Assembly (NCBI GenBank): GCA_964578905.1
Contig: CAZOER010000002.1
Span: 1-64,000, forward strand
From: CAZVBV01 sp964578905
Lineage (GTDB): Bacteria; Patescibacteriota; Gracilibacteria; UBA4473
Direction: 5' to 3'
Length of the DNA: 64,000 bases
Position numbers and translations under genes: made by a program. Every line of letters begins with the position of its first letter. Within the stretch, counting starts at the first letter, position 1. Under the pieces are notes generated by a model. It had not been told where the DNA came from and made no database searches. It saw only the letters and a list, made by a program, of their open reading frames with translations. Below, piece by piece: positions 15,108 to 23,390 of the stretch.

Positions 15108-16436
15108 ATGAAAATAAAAAAACACTTCCTCTTGGTGCTTTGCCTCATTCCAAGCATTGCATTCGCGAGTATTGGAAGCGATTTGAACACGATGCTCAAT
15201 CGGTTTTTTGGGGGAGACGCACCCACGCAAACTATTGAACAAATAGAAGATGTTGAGGTGATTGAAATTCCAGAAGAACCGACAGAGGAAAACTTTCAAG
15301 CACTCAAAAAGAAGATAGAAAAGGAAACGAAAGCATTAGAACTTCTCGAAAAACAAACCTTGCAGTCACAGCAAGCACTTTGGAATGCGCAATCTGAGAA
15401 GTATACCTCGCAAGGACAACTTCTCCTTCTCGATCAGGAATTGAGCCTGCTCAAAGCAAAGATTGCAAAGTTTATTAAACAAGAAACAACGTGGAGAGAG
15501 GAACTGGAAAAGATCACGCGAGAGCAGGAAGAACTCAAAGCACTTCTGCGCGTGAAAAAGGAAGAGCTTGATACCTTTCTCAAAAAAAACTACATCCGAA
15601 ATGAAAACTTCGGAAAAGGAGAGACGGTCTCGGTGCTCAAGTGGTTGTTCTCCAAAAAATCAGTTGGAGATATCCTGCAAGAAAATCGGCAGTTCCAATC
15701 ATTTAAAGATCAAAAAAGAGGAGCCCTGATGGAACTCAATCACTTGAAGCAAAAGCTTCGGGATAAAGAACGGCAAGCATTAATTCTGTTTTACCAAGCG
15801 AAAACCCTGAAGGAACAGATTGAGGCAGAGAAAAGGGGATTGGTGGGCTTTGCAGAGAATAAAGCACGCATGATTGCACGGTCAGAATTTACAGAGGGAA
15901 AGACGGCGAAAGAGATTGAAAATTATCAACGACAAAAAATGGAATCAACAACGTTTATTGGGAAGCTTCAATCAGCGTTGGAAAATGTTCAGCAGAAATT
16001 GGGATATTTGCCGGAAGATGAAGGCTTTCGTTTTCCGTTAAAAATAGACTTAGAGATTGCGGCATCGTTTCAGGATCCGGAATATGAAAAGGCACTTGGA
16101 AGAACGCACAAGGGGATTGATTTTGTAGCGCCCCATGGAACGGATATATTTGCTCCCAGAAAGGGGACCGTGTCCAAGGTGAGTTTTGATACGAATGAAT
16201 ATGGGTATGCCTATCTCGTTCTCGACCATGGAGAAGAACTTTTCTCCGTCTATGGGCATGTGTCAGATATTCTCGTTAATGAAGGGCAGGAGGTTGCTCA
16301 GGGCGATCTCATTGCCAAAACGGGAGGTGGACAAGGGGAAAAAGGATCGGGATATTTCACCTCGGGAGCACATCTCCATTTAGAAGTATACGAAGAGGGG
16401 GAACACCGAGATCCGATGGAGTTGCTGAAGAAATAA
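15108..16436 (+). CDS. Exported M23 peptidase with coiled coil (EnvC/murein hydrolase activator type)
   Basis: A 442-residue secreted protein. The signal peptide is residues 1-17 (MKIKKHFLLVLCLIPSIAFA region). Residues about 55-300 form long coiled coils, as in EnvC and pneumococcal PcsB. The C-terminal LytM/M23 domain (about 330-440) has GRTHKGIDFVAPHGTDIFAP, with the first zinc-ligand His and Asp, and GAHLHLEVY with the HxH motif. All ligands seem present, so it may be an active endopeptidase and not only an activator. The start at 15108 directly precedes the signal peptide; the earlier ATG at 15075 would lie before the -10 box. Confidence 0.88.
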   Translation: MKIKKHFLLVLCLIPSIAFASIGSDLNTMLNRFFGGDAPTQTIEQIEDVEVIEIPEEPTEENFQALKKKIEKETKALELLEKQTLQSQQALWNAQSEKYTSQGQLLLLDQELSLLKAKIAKFIKQETTWREELEKITREQEELKALLRVKKEELDTFLKKNYIRNENFGKGETVSVLKWLFSKKSVGDILQENRQFQSFKDQKRGALMELNHLKQKLRDKERQALILFYQAKTLKEQIEAEKRGLVGFAENKARMIARSEFTEGKTAKEIENYQRQKMESTTFIGKLQSALENVQQKLGYLPEDEGFRFPLKIDLEIAASFQDPEYEKALGRTHKGIDFVAPHGTDIFAPRKGTVSKVSFDTNEYGYAYLVLDHGEELFSVYGHVSDILVNEGQEVAQGDLIAKTGGGQGEKGSGYFTSGAHLHLEVYEEGEHRDPMELLKK

Positions 16437-16660
16437 AAATAAAGAACTCCTGTCATTCCGACCGAAGCGGAGGAATCCCTTCTTTTATTGTGATTTGATA
16501 TCGAGAAGAATGTTCTTTTTGTAACCAAAAAGAACCAAAAACTTTTGGGGACAAGAAAACTCGCTTTCATTGGCATAGCACAAAGTTGCCGAGTCCCGTT
16601 GGCGCTCAAACACTTCTCGTCCCCAAACCCCCAAGGGATAGCAACTTTTAAACATTTACT
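16437..16660. repeat. Intergenic region made of dispersed repeats
   Basis: It starts with GTCATTCCGACCGAAGCGGAGG, a GTCAT-type interspersed palindrome, and continues with imperfect inverted repeats such as TTTTTGTAACCAAAAAGAACCAAAAAC and GGGGACAAGAAA.../...TCTCGTCCCC. No gene is seen. It separates convergent genes. Confidence 0.5.
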
Positions 16661-18301
16661 CTAATTCACCGCATCGAGATAACATTTCTCACAAAACACT
16701 TTTTCAGGTCTCTCGGGAGAGAATGGTGTTTGAATATCTGCTGAACAGTTATCACATTTCCGATCCCAGAGTTTCCGAGGGAGTCGAAGCTTGATCCGAT
16801 CTTCATGACGACATTGTGGACAAAGATCAGGAAGTTCGAGATTCATCTTTTTATAAAACTTCAGTTCGGGTTTTAGAATTGAGTAGTTTCTCTTGCAACG
16901 CGTACAAGCGATCGATTCTTTGCAAAGATCATTCGTTGCTTCTTGAGTCGTTGGCAATGAAGAAATTGTAGGAGATGCAAAATCATTCTTCTCAGGGTCA
17001 GCCCATTTCCAGCCTCGTGCCAATACCTCTTCCTTCGTCAAAGGAAGCACGTCCTGAGCGGTGGAGTGATTGTATGGGAAAGGGGACATAGTGACCGGAA
17101 AGAACTCTCCCCATTCACCAGTTTTCTTCATATGTTCGATAATCTTCTCACGAAGCGCTTTATATTCGGTTTCAGAATATTGCTTATTAAAAATACAATA
17201 CTGTGCCTGTCTCATGCTGGCACACCCAAAGCAATCTTTGCTTCCGTACGATTCATAAGAGTACTCAACGTTGGCACAACCTTCTCCTGCAAATTTTGAA
17301 AATTTAATATTAAAGGCGCCGATTCCCACAGCCTCACATTCATAAATTAATTCATTGCTTCCCGCGCATCCAAAGTAACTTACATCCATACAGCTTTGAG
17401 CTCCTCGCATTTGATCACAGTACTTCATATCTTCACAATTTTTACAATCCCAACAGTCGTGTGTGTTTTTGCAATTAAACAAATTGTCACCAGAAAAGTT
17501 CTCACATCGGAGGAAAGAACAATACTCTCTCGGCTCAGAGAGATAAATTTTTTGAAGTTGCTTCAATACCTCTTCCTGCTTTTTCTCATCCTTGAGAAGA
17601 GCTTCAAATGCTTCTTTCTTCACGGGTTTATTAAGCACGTGATAGCTCTTTTTTCGCAGTCCAACACACGCAAACACATTGTCACATCCCAAACAATCGT
17701 AGGAATGGTGAGCATCATTACAGTTGTTCAGCTTCTGTGAGTAAGTGATGTTGTAACAATCGGAACAATCAACGCATTGATATGCCAGTTCCGTTTTGAA
17801 AATATTGAAACAATCTACGCCATCACGACAGTGATCAAGATTTTGGCAGTACAGACAATCTTCATTAAATCCGGCAGAGAAAATAAGATAACAATTTTTA
17901 TTGTTGGCGGCTGCATTGGTGTATTTGGAATTTTCAGAAGTACCTTGTTGGAGTCTGGCAATTTTGGGAACACGCTCCCAGAGTTCTTCAAATTGTTCAA
18001 AGAAAGGGCGGTCAAAATCAAAATCTACCGCATAATTCTTTGCATCCCACGTATCTCCCCACCAGTGTTCGTTATCATAGACAGGGAATTTTGTCTTTTT
18101 TGCATGAACAGAAATAATCTCTTTACCAGAAGAATTACAAATCCTCTTTGAAAGATTCCGTTCATTCCGAAATGCTAACCGTCTTCGCATTCTCTCCTCA
18201 GGACAAAGTGTGGGAGTAGGAACGCCCATGTTCTCATAAAACTTCAAATCATCCTCAGTGATTTCAAAAGGCTGATTGGTTATGGGGCAGGTCTTTTTCA
18301 T
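16661..18301 (-). CDS. Cys-rich protein (38 Cys) with duplicated zinc-ribbon-like ends, function unknown
   Basis: I do not recognise the family. The 546-residue protein contains 38 cysteines. The central part (residues about 150-370) is a ladder of short C-x2-C and C-x5-C repeats (CVDCSDC, CLGCDNVFAC, CWDCKNCEDMKYC), suggesting many metal sites or a repetitive solenoid. The N-terminus (CPITNQPF...LKFYENMGVPTPTLCP...RRRLAFRNERN...RIC) and the C-terminus (CTRCKRNYS...LKFYKKMNLELPDLCP...RIKLRLPRKLW...KC) are recognisable copies of one module, and a further CxxC ribbon ends the protein (CDNC...CEKC). There is no signal peptide, so it is probably cytoplasmic. It lies 3 nt after the dihydroorotate dehydrogenase gene and is probably co-transcribed with it. 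Confidence 0.85.
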   Translation of the reverse strand: MKKTCPITNQPFEITEDDLKFYENMGVPTPTLCPEERMRRRLAFRNERNLSKRICNSSGKEIISVHAKKTKFPVYDNEHWWGDTWDAKNYAVDFDFDRPFFEQFEELWERVPKIARLQQGTSENSKYTNAAANNKNCYLIFSAGFNEDCLYCQNLDHCRDGVDCFNIFKTELAYQCVDCSDCYNITYSQKLNNCNDAHHSYDCLGCDNVFACVGLRKKSYHVLNKPVKKEAFEALLKDEKKQEEVLKQLQKIYLSEPREYCSFLRCENFSGDNLFNCKNTHDCWDCKNCEDMKYCDQMRGAQSCMDVSYFGCAGSNELIYECEAVGIGAFNIKFSKFAGEGCANVEYSYESYGSKDCFGCASMRQAQYCIFNKQYSETEYKALREKIIEHMKKTGEWGEFFPVTMSPFPYNHSTAQDVLPLTKEEVLARGWKWADPEKNDFASPTISSLPTTQEATNDLCKESIACTRCKRNYSILKPELKFYKKMNLELPDLCPQCRHEDRIKLRLPRKLWDRKCDNCSADIQTPFSPERPEKVFCEKCYLDAVN

Positions 18302-18304
18302 TTT

Positions 18305-19357
18305 TTAAAGATTTCTGAAATCTCTTGCGAGGTATGAATCCCACATGGCAGAGGTAGCAGACATCACGATGTCAGCGCCCCCGTCGAGTCGGTCTTGCAG
18401 ATCTTGAGCATTCATCATGCCTCCCACTCCACAAATCACAAAGTCCGCATTTTTTTCTTTTCGTATCTTCGCCAACTCTTCGGTAAAGGCTTGTCCCGCA
18501 TCTCGAATCGCTTCTCCGCAAAGTCCCGCTCGGAGCCTGTTTGCTCCTGGCAAGGCTTGCTCACCCTCAGGCGTTCTCACATCCATTGCAATTGTGTTGA
18601 TTCCCGCAAACCCGTCTACATACGGAAGATTCGCATCCACCACTGCTCGAAGTTCATCCGGTGCCAACATTCCCATCTTGATTAAGAAAGGCGTGTCCCC
18701 GATAACTTCTCGAATCGCTTTAGAAATTTTGCTCGACGTTTCGGGATCTTTGTACAGACTTCCTTCACCAGTGCAGACATTTGGACACGAGTAGTTCGCT
18801 TCAATAATCTTTGCCCCGGCTTCCTTGGCCATTCGTGCACAATCAGCGTAGTCCTGAATCAAATCTCGTCCTTCGCCTGGTGTTCCCATGATCGATACGA
18901 TCATCACTTGGCCTTCTTTAAGAGAATTATTTGCTCGCTCGATATCCGCCATCCAGACACTCGGGGGCTGAGAGGGGACCCCGAAGGAGTTCGTAATCGT
19001 AATGTCTTCCACACTCGTAGGGTCGGTTGGTCGCGTTGTAATGTCTCCTCCGATGTCAGATACATTCAATTGTCGTGGTGCATCCACAAACACGCAGTTC
19101 GGATTTGGATGACATTCTCGTTCAATCGTTCGTACAGTCTTGTACACAGGAATATCAAAGCCAAGTTTTCCGTACAGATCTATCCATTTCGAATCTAGTA
19201 ACGGTCCTGCAGGAACTCCAAGAGGGGAGTTTATTTCAAAGTTCCAGAGTTTGAATTTCTTCGTTGGTATTTTGATATCAGGAAAAGGTCCCTCAAAAGA
19301 CGGCCCGTTGTCATAATTCCATTGGTATGATTTATCGGTTCGGTAGATTTCTTGCAT
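18305..19357 (-). CDS. pyrD: Dihydroorotate dehydrogenase-like flavoprotein
   Basis: A 350-residue TIM-barrel flavoprotein of the dihydroorotate dehydrogenase family, which forms orotate in pyrimidine synthesis. Visible features are NSPLGVPAGPLLDSKW at the barrel entry, VYKTVRT, the substrate-loop motif EANYSCPNVC (NxSCPN), PFLIKMGML, DGFAGINTI and the phosphate-binding CGVGGMM plus GADIVMSATSAMW. The start at 19357 follows from a strong promoter whose -10 ends 7 nt upstream; the in-frame ATG at 19393 lies within the -35 box. No other pyrimidine gene is in the window, so a relative with another substrate cannot be excluded. Confidence 0.85.
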   Translation of the reverse strand: MQEIYRTDKSYQWNYDNGPSFEGPFPDIKIPTKKFKLWNFEINSPLGVPAGPLLDSKWIDLYGKLGFDIPVYKTVRTIERECHPNPNCVFVDAPRQLNVSDIGGDITTRPTDPTSVEDITITNSFGVPSQPPSVWMADIERANNSLKEGQVMIVSIMGTPGEGRDLIQDYADCARMAKEAGAKIIEANYSCPNVCTGEGSLYKDPETSSKISKAIREVIGDTPFLIKMGMLAPDELRAVVDANLPYVDGFAGINTIAMDVRTPEGEQALPGANRLRAGLCGEAIRDAGQAFTEELAKIRKEKNADFVICGVGGMMNAQDLQDRLDGGADIVMSATSAMWDSYLARDFRNL

Positions 19358-19364
19358 CGGGGAG

Positions 19365-19393
19365 ATTCTAGATGATTGAACGGCGGAATTCAA
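19365..19393 (-). promoter_or_regulatory. Strong sigma-70-type promoter, predicted leaderless start for pyrD
   Basis: On the minus strand TTGAAT and TAGAAT are 17 nt apart, and the -10 ends 7 nt before the ATG at 19357. It is one of the best promoter matches in the window. Confidence 0.65.
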
Positions 19394-19404
19394 AGTTTGT
19401 TACT

Positions 19405-19436
19405 CCAAAAAAAAACTCCGCCGGAGCGGAGCTTTT
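19405..19436 (-). terminator. Rho-independent terminator of the 19458 gene
   Basis: Read on minus, CTCCGC-TCCG-GCGGAG is followed by a run of nine or more T. It lies 20-50 nt past the stop of the secreted-protein gene. Confidence 0.85.
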
Positions 19437-19457
19437 TCATTTCGTTATAAGGGTGAA

Positions 19458-20129
19458 TTACTCAGCCTCTGTGCTGAAGAATCCTTCGAGTTCATCGCTT
19501 ACGAATGGGTGAATCAAGTTTCGTTGATAACTCCCTTTTCGTTGTGAATAAAGTTTTTGTGTTCCAGATTTTGCGTTTGCTGGAGAGTAGAAGGCTCGTT
19601 GTACGTTTCGGATTTTTCGAATTGATTCGAAATCCTTCTTCCAGTATGTGTTGTAGTATTTGTTCGTATCAATTTTGTGTGTTGATCCGAAAATCACATT
19701 TGATTCCATAGCTTCTTTTCCAGCGTCTCCTCCATCAACGTAGTAATCGATAGCTCGAGATTTGAAAACAGCTTTTCGGTTTGGACGGAAGTAGTTTCGG
19801 TCTTCCACGGGTTTTAGATTTGTATAATCTGTCATTGCTCCTGTTCGTTTCATTCTTGTAGAAACTTCAGAAGTGTTTGTTGCTTTTCGAGAATTGAGGT
19901 GCATTCGTTGTTGATACGGAACTGTTTTTTGATCAACGTTTCGTTCGTTGTGTTTCTTATTAAGGAAAGACCATCGCATTTGAAGAGCGTCATTAAGTTT
20001 CTTTTGTAGAGATAATCGGTGTGAGTAACTCCCTGTATCTTCTCGAACAGGTTCTTTATAAGCTTCAGCACTTGAGGTGAAGAGAATCCCCAGTCCAAGG
20101 GCAAGTGAAACGATAAGCATTTTTTTCAT
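19458..20129 (-). CDS. Secreted basic protein with STRMKRTG motif, function unknown
   Basis: A 223-residue exported protein with signal peptide (residues 1-23, MLIVSLALGLGILFTSSAEA). The mature part is basic, rich in Tyr, Arg and Asn, and has no cysteine. It contains EVSTRMKRTGAM (about residues 90-101), nearly identical to the motif in the 4149-4940 protein, although the two are otherwise hard to align. Its strong terminator and dedicated promoter region suggest a well-expressed surface protein. The leader carries CTCTAACCCACT just before the ATG, shared with the divergent gene at 20382. Confidence 0.82.
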   Translation of the reverse strand: MKKMLIVSLALGLGILFTSSAEAYKEPVREDTGSYSHRLSLQKKLNDALQMRWSFLNKKHNERNVDQKTVPYQQRMHLNSRKATNTSEVSTRMKRTGAMTDYTNLKPVEDRNYFRPNRKAVFKSRAIDYYVDGGDAGKEAMESNVIFGSTHKIDTNKYYNTYWKKDFESIRKIRNVQRAFYSPANAKSGTQKLYSQRKGSYQRNLIHPFVSDELEGFFSTEAE

Positions 20130-20381
20130 TTTTTCAGTGGGTTAGAGACAATAAAATGATTGTTTACGGCGAGAAGTGTAACAAGTTTCAAATTGAGTGC
20201 AAAACTTTTTAAAACTTTTTTTCACGCCCAATAAAGTATAGAACAATAAAAAAACTTTGTGCAATTTTTCTTACACGTAATTACTTATAGAAAATAAAAT
20301 GCTTTTTTTGCAAATAAAAAAACTTGCAGGTTCGAACTTTTCTTCCTAGAGTACCCCGCGATTTCTAACCCACTATTTCAC
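20130..20381. promoter_or_regulatory. Divergent promoter region with a shared leader motif
   Basis: No gene is seen in these 252 bp. For the plus gene, TTGCAG (20324-20329) and TAGAGT (20347-20352) are 17 nt apart, giving a leader of about 22 nt. For the minus gene, TTGAAA followed by TAAACA at a wide 19-nt spacing is the best candidate. Both leaders contain CTAACCCACT within 20 nt of the ATG. The middle is A/T-tract rich. Confidence 0.55.
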
Positions 20382-20663
20382 ATGAAAAATCCATTGAAAG
20401 TTACGGATTGGCCAGTATCAAAAATCATCTTGGTCATCTGGATTGTTTTCTCAATCATCTTCGTCGCTAATAGCGCTCGAAACTACCTACAGCAAGAAGT
20501 GTACCAACTTGGAGCACAACACGGAATGCAAAACGCTGTTGCTCAAACAATTGCACTTGGATTGCAATGTCAGCCAGTTGCTCTTAATCTAGGAGATCAA
20601 CAAGTAAACTTGATCAACCCAGCATGTGAACAACAAGCTGCTGCACCAGCTGCTACAGAGTAA
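20382..20663 (+). CDS. Small single-span membrane protein
   Basis: A 93-residue protein of unknown family. Residues about 13-31 (SKIILVIWIVFSIIFVANS) form a membrane helix with a short N-terminal cytoplasmic part. The outer part has a Gln-rich helical stretch, two cysteines (residues 63 and 82) that could form a disulfide, and a low-complexity Ala/Pro tail. A good promoter and a strong terminator frame the gene, so it is a monocistronic and probably well-expressed unit. Confidence 0.8.
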   Translation: MKNPLKVTDWPVSKIILVIWIVFSIIFVANSARNYLQQEVYQLGAQHGMQNAVAQTIALGLQCQPVALNLGDQQVNLINPACEQQAAAPAATE

Positions 20664-20687
20664 GCATTAAAAAAGAATAAAAAAAGA

Positions 20688-20710
20688 AGCTCCCCTCGGG
20701 GAGCTTTTTT
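20688..20710 (+). terminator. Rho-independent terminator
   Basis: AGCTCCCC-TC-GGGGAGCT followed by six T, 25 nt after the stop of the small membrane protein. The left side has an A-run, so it may also act for the convergent gene at 20732. Confidence 0.85.
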
Positions 20711-20731
20711 ATTGCATTAAATTATCCGTGT

Positions 20732-21490
20732 CTAAATATCAAAGTCGTGAGCACCTTGAGAATCTTTCTCTCCGTAGTCTGCTCCGAACTTCGTATCAAC
20801 ATTGAGGAAGTCTTTGCCATAGTTCTGGTACATCCAGAGGTAGAGAACTTCACCGATTCTATTTCCCAGTGCTAGAGCTGCCAAGAGAACAGGGAACACA
20901 AGAAGAAACGCAGAGGCGGTACTTTGTGAACTCGCAAGAGATCCTGAAATCAGGAAGAATAAAATGAGTCCAAAAATCATCCCATACACATTTACAATAA
21001 GGTATTTCGATTGATGGAGTGCTTCGAGGACGAAGAAACTAAAGAAGGTTCCGAGCGTTAAATGAAAGACTCCCGTTATCGCGCCACCCATTTGTCCAAA
21101 GAGTTGATTTGAAAAGGCATACGCAGGAAGCATGAGAATCAGAATTACAAGATTCCCGAAAAAGACCTGTGTGAGAGCGGTTGATCGTCGTGAGTATTTT
21201 TCATCGACCATTGTTGCCAACAATACGTAGGAGACATTAGAGGCCAACGTCGCCAAGAATACGGCCAATGTAATAATACTTAAGAAGAGGGGATGCGCTT
21301 CCGTTTGAACACTGATCCCAAATTCGTTTTTCACAACATCACTTGGAGAAAGCGTTTCGCCAACAATGCTCCAACTGAGAAAAAGGACAATCCCTAAAAC
21401 AATTGTTCCAATGAATCCTGATCCAAACCCGACCAAGAATCGAGAAAAAATAGAAGGAAACGTGATATCCGCCTGATTAAGGTTTTTCAT
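20732..21490 (-). CDS. Polytopic membrane protein, function unknown
   Basis: A 252-residue protein with six likely membrane helices, near residues 14-44, 68-95, 105-127, 133-155, 160-182 and 186-208. The cytoplasmic-looking C-terminus is charged (KFGADYGEKDSQGAHDFDI). I see no catalytic or transporter motif. The start at 21490 opens the first hydrophobic region correctly. The gap to trmD (21491-21549) has no promoter I trust, so it may be transcribed with trmD. Confidence 0.75.
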   Translation of the reverse strand: MKNLNQADITFPSIFSRFLVGFGSGFIGTIVLGIVLFLSWSIVGETLSPSDVVKNEFGISVQTEAHPLFLSIITLAVFLATLASNVSYVLLATMVDEKYSRRSTALTQVFFGNLVILILMLPAYAFSNQLFGQMGGAITGVFHLTLGTFFSFFVLEALHQSKYLIVNVYGMIFGLILFFLISGSLASSQSTASAFLLVFPVLLAALALGNRIGEVLYLWMYQNYGKDFLNVDTKFGADYGEKDSQGAHDFDI

Positions 21491-21549
21491 GTGTGTGTTT
21501 TTATTTCCGATTTATTGTAGAGGAAGGGGAGGGGGGAGTTCAAGTTTTT

Positions 21550-22209
21550 CTATGGCTTTCGACAATTTTCTTTTCGCCATTCCTCAATATTCTTGTGATG
21601 TCCGGAAAGAAGAACTTCAGGAACCTCCATTCCTCGAAACTCAGCAGGGCGTGTGTAGTGCGGATATTCTAATTTTCGATCAAGACTTTTTGAAAAGCTT
21701 TCCTCGGCAGCACTTTCATCACTGCCCAAAACTCCAGGAAGGAGTCGAGCAACCCCGTCAATAATTATCTGTGCAGGAAGTTCGCCGCCAGTGAGCACAA
21801 AGTTTCCAAGAGAAATCTCTCGATCAATCAGTGCTTCACGGACTCGTTGATCAATCCCTTCATAATGTCCACAGAGGAGAATAAGACGTTCTCCTTTCTC
21901 ACTGAGTTCCTCAGCTATTTCTTGCTTGAAGGTCTCTCCCTGAGGCGTCATAAATATCACAGGTGCTTTGTCATCTTCCAATTGTTTTACATGCTCAATC
22001 GCATCAAATAAGGGTTGGCACATCATCACCATTCCTGCTCCACCACCGAAGGGAACGTCATCAACTTTATGATGTTTGTTCTCAGAAAAATCACGAATAT
22101 CAAACAATCGAACTTCAATTTTTCCTTCCTCAATTGCGCGTCCGATGATGGACGTTTTTAAAAAGCTTTCGAAACTTTCTGGGAAAAGGGTCAGGATATC
22201 GAATTTCAT
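21550..22209 (-). CDS. trmD: tRNA (guanine-N1)-methyltransferase TrmD
   Basis: A SPOUT-class enzyme that methylates G37 of tRNAs to prevent frameshifting, using S-adenosylmethionine. The 219-residue product has FDILTLFPESFESFL at the start, DDVPFGGGAGMVM (residues about 51-63), the trefoil-knot cofactor loop LLCGHYEGIDQRVRE and SLGNFVLTGGELPA. It also has LDRKLEYPHYTRPAEFRGMEVPEVLLSGHH, which includes the conserved Y-T-R-P. ATG 22209 gives the family N-terminus; the ATG at 22263 would add 18 residues reaching into the purC start. It is about 10 residues shorter at the C-terminus than the E. coli enzyme's tail. Confidence 0.96.
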   Translation of the reverse strand: MKFDILTLFPESFESFLKTSIIGRAIEEGKIEVRLFDIRDFSENKHHKVDDVPFGGGAGMVMMCQPLFDAIEHVKQLEDDKAPVIFMTPQGETFKQEIAEELSEKGERLILLCGHYEGIDQRVREALIDREISLGNFVLTGGELPAQIIIDGVARLLPGVLGSDESAAEESFSKSLDRKLEYPHYTRPAEFRGMEVPEVLLSGHHKNIEEWRKENCRKP

Positions 22210-22265
22210 ATTTTTGAGAAAATCTGTAATAATCTTCGAGCAAAACTTAACTTTACTACACAAGA

Positions 22266-23249
22266 ATGCAAGACAAAATTCAATCGGCTCTCGGCTCTAC
22301 AGTGGATAAAATCGAATTTCCCCAAGCTCTTTCCTATCACTCAGGAAAAGTACGGGAAAGTTTTACACTTCCTAATGAGCAACGAGCTATCGTAGTGTCA
22401 GACCGGATTTCAGCGTTTGATTTTATTCTTGGAACGATTCCTTTTAAAGGACAAGTATTGAACAGAATTGCCGCGTGGTGGTTTGAGAAACTTGATGGGG
22501 TTGTGAATCATCACTTTATTTCAACACCAGATCCAAATATTTCCCTCGTGAAGAATGCAAAAGTTCTCCCCGTAGAAATTATCGTTCGAGGATATCTCAC
22601 CGGAACAACAAAAACGTCATCATGGTATTCCTACCAAAATCTAAACAGAATGATTTGCGGAATTGAAATGCCAGAAGGTATGAAGAAAAATCAAAAGTTT
22701 GAAGCTCCTATTATTACACCGACTACAAAACCAACTGAACCTGGAGCTCATGATGCTCCTATCACAAAGGAAGAGATTGTCGCACAGGGACTCGTAACAG
22801 CCCAAATGTATGAACAAGTAGAAGAGTATGCGATGAAAATGTTTACCCTCGGTCAAAAGGTAGCAGCGGAGCGAGGACTCATACTTGTCGACACGAAATA
22901 TGAAATGGGAATTGATAGTGAAGGAAATCTCATGGTGATTGATGAAGTGCACACACCAGACAGTTCTCGATACTGGATTGCTAATTCGTATGAGGAGCGA
23001 TTTAATAATGACGAAGAACCAGACATGCTCGATAAAGAGTTTGTTCGACGAATGATTGTCGGAGCAGGATATGATGTAAATGACCTCGAAAAAAACCCTG
23101 CAGATTTTATGACGGATGAGCTACGAATGGCAGCAGCAGAGAAATATATTCAGCTTTTTGAAAAAGTAACGGGCGAAGCTTTTGAATTCCCAGAGGAACT
23201 TAATGCAAAAGTAAGAATTGAAGAATCTCTTCAAAGTCTCTTGAAATAG
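22266..23249 (+). CDS. purC: SAICAR synthase, long (yeast/archaeal-like) form
   Basis: Phosphoribosylaminoimidazole-succinocarboxamide synthase, a purine-pathway enzyme joining aspartate to CAIR. At 327 residues it is the long form seen in yeast Ade1 and some bacteria, not the 237-residue E. coli type. Motifs include HSGKVRESF (ATP loop), VVSDRISAFDFILG, the substrate segment EIIVRGYLTGTTKTSSW, and LILVDTKYEMGIDSEGNLMVIDEVHTPDSSRYW. No other purine gene is in the window. It is divergent from trmD with 56 bp between starts. Confidence 0.96.
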   Translation: MQDKIQSALGSTVDKIEFPQALSYHSGKVRESFTLPNEQRAIVVSDRISAFDFILGTIPFKGQVLNRIAAWWFEKLDGVVNHHFISTPDPNISLVKNAKVLPVEIIVRGYLTGTTKTSSWYSYQNLNRMICGIEMPEGMKKNQKFEAPIITPTTKPTEPGAHDAPITKEEIVAQGLVTAQMYEQVEEYAMKMFTLGQKVAAERGLILVDTKYEMGIDSEGNLMVIDEVHTPDSSRYWIANSYEERFNNDEEPDMLDKEFVRRMIVGAGYDVNDLEKNPADFMTDELRMAAAEKYIQLFEKVTGEAFEFPEELNAKVRIEESLQSLLK

Positions 23250-23390
23250 AGGTTTCTCTTGCTTAGTACAATAAAACATTTTTGTTATTCCGCCACTGTT
23301 TTTTAGATAAATGGTTTGATTTGTATAAAGGAAACGTAATAGAATAGCCCTTGAAGTTTACCTTTCTTCTAATTCTTAAACCTTTTCAAA

